The notes under the pieces were generated by a model. That model saw only the letters and a list, made by a program, of their open reading frames with translations. It did no database searches and was not told the DNA's origin. A DNA stretch of 8,639 nucleotides from Campylobacteraceae bacterium (lineage in GTDB: Bacteria > Campylobacterota > Campylobacteria > Campylobacterales > Sulfurovaceae). Position 1 is the first letter of the stretch. Each line of letters begins with the position of its first letter. A program made the translations under genes and the position numbers. Positions 5,862 through 8,639 of the stretch are shown in pieces. The stretch is from contig JALSOO010000185.1 in the NCBI GenBank assembly GCA_026986355.1, positions 1 through 8,639 on the forward strand. The letters run 5' to 3'.

Positions 5862-6614
5862 ATGAAAAAAATATACACGTTTAAAAATTTATCAAAAGAG
5901 CAAAAGTGTATCCATCTTGTTACACAAAAAGAGAAGCAAAAACCCTTCTCTTTCTCTCTTGCTCTACATACCCAAGAGAATCCATCTGATATTATCAAAA
6001 ATCGAAGCTTTTTTAACCAAAAGTTTCCAACAATGAGTTTTGTAGTTGCCAATCAAACCCATAGTGCTAATATTAAAATAGTTACAAAAAAAGAGAGTAG
6101 AGGGTGGAAAGATTTAGAGAGTGCCGTTTCAGATTGTGATGCGTTGATTACCAAGCAAAAGGGAGTAATGCTTACTATTTTGACAGCTGATTGTGTACCT
6201 ATTCTACTTTTTGATAAAAAAGAAGAGATTATTGCTATCGTACATGCAGGTTGGAGAGGAACAAAAGATAAAATAGTCTATAAAACTATAGAGAAGATGA
6301 AAGAGGTTTTCAACTCTAATCCTCATGATATATTAGCCTCTATTGCCCCCTCTATTGGAAAGTGTTGTTATGAAGTTGATTGGAGTGTTGCTCAACATTT
6401 CCAAGATATTAAGGGAGCATATGAGCATAGAGGAGAGAAACAGATGTTAGACTTACCATATATCAATAGAGTACAACTCCTACAAGCAGGAGTAGAGAGT
6501 GATAATATTGAACTATCCAATATATGCACAGCCTGTGAAGTAGAAAACTACTTCTCATATAGAGAAGAGAATGGTTGCTCTGGACGATTTATGAGTATGA
6601 TTGGGTTAGTTTAG
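5862..6614 (+). CDS. pgeF: PgeF/YfiH family multicopper-oxidase-like (laccase-domain) protein
   Basis: A cytoplasmic protein of the laccase-domain (DUF152/YfiH) family. Members have been shown to remove wrongly incorporated L-Ser from peptidoglycan precursors (PgeF) and, in other reports, to act on purine nucleosides. Seen: the metal site H67 (QTHSAN), C111 (TADCVP) and H128 (VHAGWRG), plus the conserved APSIGKCCYEV and the C-terminal CTACEVENYFSYRE and GCSGR motifs. The length of 250 residues is normal. The ATG lies 8 bases after the malic enzyme stop, and no Shine-Dalgarno is visible in the all A/T sequence before it; an AGAAG about 26 bases upstream is too far. No alternative in-frame start keeps the N-terminus, so reinitiation coupled to the upstream gene is likely. 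The stop overlaps the convergent gene by four bases. Confidence 0.93.
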   Translation: MKKIYTFKNLSKEQKCIHLVTQKEKQKPFSFSLALHTQENPSDIIKNRSFFNQKFPTMSFVVANQTHSANIKIVTKKESRGWKDLESAVSDCDALITKQKGVMLTILTADCVPILLFDKKEEIIAIVHAGWRGTKDKIVYKTIEKMKEVFNSNPHDILASIAPSIGKCCYEVDWSVAQHFQDIKGAYEHRGEKQMLDLPYINRVQLLQAGVESDNIELSNICTACEVENYFSYREENGCSGRFMSMIGLV

Positions 6615-7078
6615 AGTTGACCAATCATAATTTTATCTTCATGATTTGAACTATTGTTAGGATTCATTTCAGATTTAATAATCTCAACAATTAATGATAA
6701 ATCAGTAGATTTTATATGTAAATCTTTTGCTAATTTATTTATATGGTTGTGTATATTTGGCTTATCTTCTTTTATCTCTATGGGTTCAACTGTATCAGTT
6801 GGACTCTCTTTTAGTTGTTTTAGTAACTCTAAATTTGTATCCTTATCACTATATTTAGTAGGTTCATCTACTATCTTTTTGCTAAATAAGATATCTTTAT
6901 TAAACTCTATTGAAAAATTATTATCAATATTATTATATCCTATAAATATAAATCCTGATAGAATAATAGCTATCTCTAATTTAAGAACTATTTCCAATAC
7001 GGATATTCCCTTTTTTTTATCTTCTATCCCTAACTCTTCTGTTTTATATCTATTATAATAATAATCACTACTATTCAT
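6611..7078 (-). CDS. Single-span membrane protein of unknown function with a prepilin-like N-terminus
   Basis: A 155-residue protein that I cannot assign. Residues 1-24 are polar and end in KKKG, followed by a hydrophobic stretch from I25 to about Y48. Residues 49-155 are hydrophilic, rich in Asn, Lys, Asp and Glu, and probably extracytoplasmic. No cysteine is present. The junction K-K-G-I-S-V-L-E resembles a type IV prepilin cleavage site, with Gly at -1 and Glu at +5. However, Lys at +9 and Glu at +11 interrupt the usually uncharged helix, so a plain membrane anchor is the simpler reading. The start is supported by AGGGA six bases upstream and an extended -10 at 7104-7112. Its stop overlaps pgeF. 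It is divergent from the thioredoxin-rhodanese pair. Confidence 0.72.
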   Translation of the reverse strand: MNSSDYYYNRYKTEELGIEDKKKGISVLEIVLKLEIAIILSGFIFIGYNNIDNNFSIEFNKDILFSKKIVDEPTKYSDKDTNLELLKQLKESPTDTVEPIEIKEDKPNIHNHINKLAKDLHIKSTDLSLIVEIIKSEMNPNNSSNHEDKIMIGQL

Positions 7079-7103
7079 CTTGTTTCCCTTTTTAAAAAAA
7101 GGA

Positions 7104-7112
7104 ATAATACCA
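7104..7112 (-). promoter_or_regulatory. Extended -10 promoter for the 155-residue membrane protein
   Basis: Read on the minus strand it is TGGTATTAT: a TGN extension with a TATTAT hexamer, ending 25 bases before the start codon. It overlaps one arm of the dyad at 7107-7125. Confidence 0.5.
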
Positions 7113-7125
7113 TTTAAATTGGTAT
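7107..7125. promoter_or_regulatory. Operator-like dyad ATACCA-N7-TGGTAT
   Basis: A 19-base near-palindrome (ATACCATTTAAATTGGTAT) that is symmetric in 8 of 9 base pairs about an A at 7116. One arm covers the upstream half of the -10 region of the 155-residue gene, the classic place for a repressor. The regulator is unknown and no regulator gene is in the window. Confidence 0.45.
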
Positions 7126-7221
7126 CAAAAATGAAATTTTAACACTATATTGAATAATAATTAATTATTAAATATAAGATAAAATTAATATAAATAGAAT
7201 AAAGATAGTTTAAATACCTTT

Positions 7222-7232
7222 TTTGCTATTCT
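7222..7232 (+). promoter_or_regulatory. Extended -10 promoter for the thioredoxin-rhodanese operon
   Basis: TTTGCTATTCT fits TTTGNTANNNT, with a weaker TATTCT hexamer, and ends 24 bases before the start at 7257. AAGGA follows at 7247-7251. Confidence 0.6.
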
Positions 7233-7256
7233 ACTGACTTTAAAAAAAGGATTAAG

Positions 7257-7820
7257 ATGAACAAACAGGTTACTATTTTACTTAGTATTATAGGTGCATT
7301 AATTTTGGGTATAGGTATACTATTTTATACAAAAGTTTTAGAGATAAAGATGGTTGATACATCAGATAAAGTTCAATCATTTCACTTTAAAAGTATAGAT
7401 GGGAAAGAGTTTAATGTCGATGCTAAAAATAGAAGATTTAATGTAAAAGAGTTAGAGGGTAAAACGATATTTTTACAAATCTTTAGTTGGGATTGTGAGT
7501 TTTGTGAAAAAGAGATTCCTCAATTGATTAAACTAAAAAAATCTTTGGGTAATAGGTTTGATATTATTGCTATTGAAGCAGGAGATGATACCAAAGAACA
7601 TGCAAAAGAGTTTATAAAAAAGTATGGAATAAACTATAATATTGTTTTAGGGAAAAAACATAAAGATTTTTATATCTATCTACAAAAACATTATGGTTGG
7701 GACGGTGTTATTCCTTTGACCATCGTATTATCAAAAGAGGGTTATGTATTGGCATTTGAAAAAGGTTTTAAATCCTATTCTCTATCAGAATTACTTAAGG
7801 CATCTCTATTAAAAGAGTAG
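7257..7820 (+). CDS. Membrane-anchored TlpA-like thioredoxin-fold protein
   Basis: A 187-residue periplasmic-facing protein. Residues 5-24 form one hydrophobic segment without a lipobox or clear cleavage site, so it is probably an N-terminal anchor. The thioredoxin-like domain runs from about residue 38 to the end. Seen: redox motif C80-E-F-C83 preceded by IFSWD and followed by EKEIPQL, and a cis-proline candidate P153 in GVIPLTIVLSKEG. These are the only two cysteines. Family knowledge: such proteins exchange disulfides with periplasmic partners; the CEFC dipeptide is acidic and aromatic and does not identify a subgroup. It resembles the partial lipoprotein at 1-353. It is followed after 7 bases by a rhodanese-fold protein, which suggests shared work on thiol or sulfur chemistry (inference). 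The start is well supported by AAGGA five bases upstream. Confidence 0.9.
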   Translation: MNKQVTILLSIIGALILGIGILFYTKVLEIKMVDTSDKVQSFHFKSIDGKEFNVDAKNRRFNVKELEGKTIFLQIFSWDCEFCEKEIPQLIKLKKSLGNRFDIIAIEAGDDTKEHAKEFIKKYGINYNIVLGKKHKDFYIYLQKHYGWDGVIPLTIVLSKEGYVLAFEKGFKSYSLSELLKASLLKE

Positions 7821-7827
7821 GTTCACA

Positions 7828-8499
7828 ATGCGACAGATAGCGTATCTACCTTATCTTCTACTATTTATATCTTATATAAATGCAAATAGTAAAGGTTGTA
7901 TTATCTCTCCTTCTCTATTTGAAAATAATCCTAAACATCTTTTTAAGATAAGAGAAGAGAAAAAAGAGATATATATAGATTTAAATATTACTAAACGATT
8001 ACAATCTATAAGGCTATCTTATGAAAATTACAAGATAAATATAAAGCGTAGTATCAAAAGTATAAACGATAAAAACGCTTATAAATTTTATATTCAACCT
8101 ATGCATATAGATGGGATTAAAACTGTTGGTGAGTTGGAAGTTTTAAACTTTATAAAGGGATTAAAAGGTAAAGAACCTAGATTATTTGTTGATATACGCA
8201 AAAGTAAAGAGTTTAAATTTCAAACTATCCCAGGAGCTATTAATATCCCATTTTTTATGTTAGAAGATGGTAGTAAATATCAAAATGAGGTTCTCACTCT
8301 GTTAGGAGGTAAAAAAGAGAATAATAGATGGATATTTGATTTTGTACCATATCTAACTATTTTTGGTCGTGGTAGTGATGATTATAGAGCCTCAAATGCA
8401 ATTAAAACACTGATAAAATTATCCTATCCAAAAGATAAGATATACTACTATAGAGGAGGTGTTAAAGGTTGGAAAAGTTTAGGATTAACACTCTATTGA
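7828..8499 (+). CDS. Secreted rhodanese-fold protein lacking the catalytic cysteine
   Basis: A 223-residue protein with a signal peptide (about residues 1-19, ending YINA before NSKGC). Residues 25 to about 95 are a Lys/Ile-rich region I cannot assign. A single rhodanese domain follows at about 98-223. Its hallmarks are visible: VDIRKSKEF at 121-129, IPGAINIPF at 134-142, the strand LTIFG at 176-180, and the closing YYRGGVKGWKSLGL at 207-220. The active-site loop reads G180-R-G-S-D-D-Y-R187, with Gly where the sulfur-accepting Cys normally sits and two more residues than the usual C-X4-R. The only cysteine in the whole protein is C24, near the predicted mature N-terminus. Ordinary persulfide transfer is therefore unlikely; a binding or structural role is inferred. 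TAGG about six bases upstream is the likely RBS. Probably cotranscribed with the thioredoxin-like gene. Confidence 0.88.
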   Translation: MRQIAYLPYLLLFISYINANSKGCIISPSLFENNPKHLFKIREEKKEIYIDLNITKRLQSIRLSYENYKINIKRSIKSINDKNAYKFYIQPMHIDGIKTVGELEVLNFIKGLKGKEPRLFVDIRKSKEFKFQTIPGAINIPFFMLEDGSKYQNEVLTLLGGKKENNRWIFDFVPYLTIFGRGSDDYRASNAIKTLIKLSYPKDKIYYYRGGVKGWKSLGLTLY

Positions 8500-8639
8500 G
8501 TAAAGGGTTTGGATACATTCACTACACCTAATGTCTCTACTAAAGGTAGAGTATTCAAATCTATATCTTTTTGAACCTCTTTATACTCTTTGGGACTTTT
8601 TATTTTAGGTTTATCCTCTAAAACAAAAGGTTTTGATTC
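8493..8639 (-). CDS. Unknown protein, C-terminal 48 residues (partial, 5' end outside window)
   Basis: Reading leftward from the window edge there is an open frame of 48 codons ending in TAG at 8493-8495. The peptide is hydrophilic, with a Lys/Glu/Pro-rich part (KPFVLEDKPKIKSPKEYKE) followed by a Leu/Val-containing end that finishes SKPFTQ. I do not recognise it and see no domain. It is called coding because the frame is open across the whole visible stretch, its codon use matches the neighbours, and its stop overlaps the convergent rhodanese gene by seven bases, the arrangement seen at the other convergent junctions here. The short visible length keeps confidence moderate. Confidence 0.6.
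   Translation of the reverse strand, partial: ESKPFVLEDKPKIKSPKEYKEVQKDIDLNTLPLVETLGVVNVSKPFTQ

Noticed and set aside
6654..7058. Plus-strand open frame of 134 codons opposite the 155-residue membrane protein
   Set aside because: It is an antisense shadow. The minus frame has AGGGA before its ATG and an extended -10; the plus frame starts without a ribosome binding site and ends in the middle of the other gene.
7155..7170. Perfect 16-base palindrome TAATAATTAATTATTA in the divergent spacer
   Set aside because: It is made only of A and T in a spacer that is almost entirely A/T, so a palindrome of this size is much less surprising than one with G/C, and it does not overlap either promoter.
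8535..8551. Hairpin CTCTAC-TAAAG-GTAGAG downstream of the rhodanese gene, considered as a terminator
   Set aside because: The 6-base stem is not followed by a T-run on either strand, and it lies within the open frame of the partial convergent gene.

Overview
The window is AT-rich, gene-dense bacterial DNA that looks like a member of the Campylobacterota (Epsilonproteobacteria). The basis is mixed. Nearly every promoter I can see is an extended -10 of the TTTGNTATAAT / TATGNTANNNT kind with no recognisable -35, which is typical of that group. Ribosome binding sites are short AAGGA-type, codon use is strongly A/T, and the gene set fits (single-domain malic enzyme, Nfo, PgeF, small lipoproteins). 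I cannot name the genus. Periplasmic thioredoxin-like and rhodanese-like proteins would fit a sulfur-metabolising relative, but that is inference.

Layout. 1-353 (minus, partial): start of a lipoprotein with a TlpA-type thioredoxin fold and a CPPC motif. 447-2144 (plus, divergent): a complete type I ABC exporter half-transporter. 2168-2545 (plus): small membrane-anchored protein of unknown function, with its own promoter overlapping the exporter's stop codon. 2535-3910 (minus): a two-gene operon of a putative lipoprotein followed, through a 4-base ATGA overlap, by endonuclease IV (nfo). 4007-4183 (plus): two identical tandem tRNA-Glu(UUC) genes. 4184-4432 (minus): an 82-residue two-segment membrane protein whose stop codon abuts the second tRNA. 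4570-6614 (plus): malic enzyme and a PgeF/laccase-domain protein, 8 bases apart. 6611-7078 (minus): single-span membrane protein of unknown function with a prepilin-like N-terminal motif. 7257-8499 (plus): a membrane-anchored thioredoxin-like protein (CEFC) followed 7 bases later by a secreted rhodanese-fold protein with no active-site cysteine. 8493-8639 (minus, partial): C-terminal 48 codons of an unknown gene.

How they fit together. Most of the window is housekeeping: base-excision repair (Nfo), C4/C3 carbon interconversion (malic enzyme), removal of wrongly formed cell-wall precursors (PgeF), and tRNA supply. The accessory-looking parts are the two thioredoxin-fold proteins at the window ends and the thioredoxin-rhodanese pair at 7257-8499, which may act together on periplasmic thiol or sulfur chemistry.

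I see no CRISPR array, insertion sequence, phage gene or intrinsic terminator. No stretch over 300 bases lacks a gene; the longest spacers are 7079-7256 and 4433-4569, and both carry divergent promoters with inverted repeats that could be operators. I found no clear new multi-gene system. The best leads are the cysteine-less rhodanese next to a thioredoxin, the paired half-sites at 4475-4524, the dyad at 7107-7125, and the prepilin-like protein.
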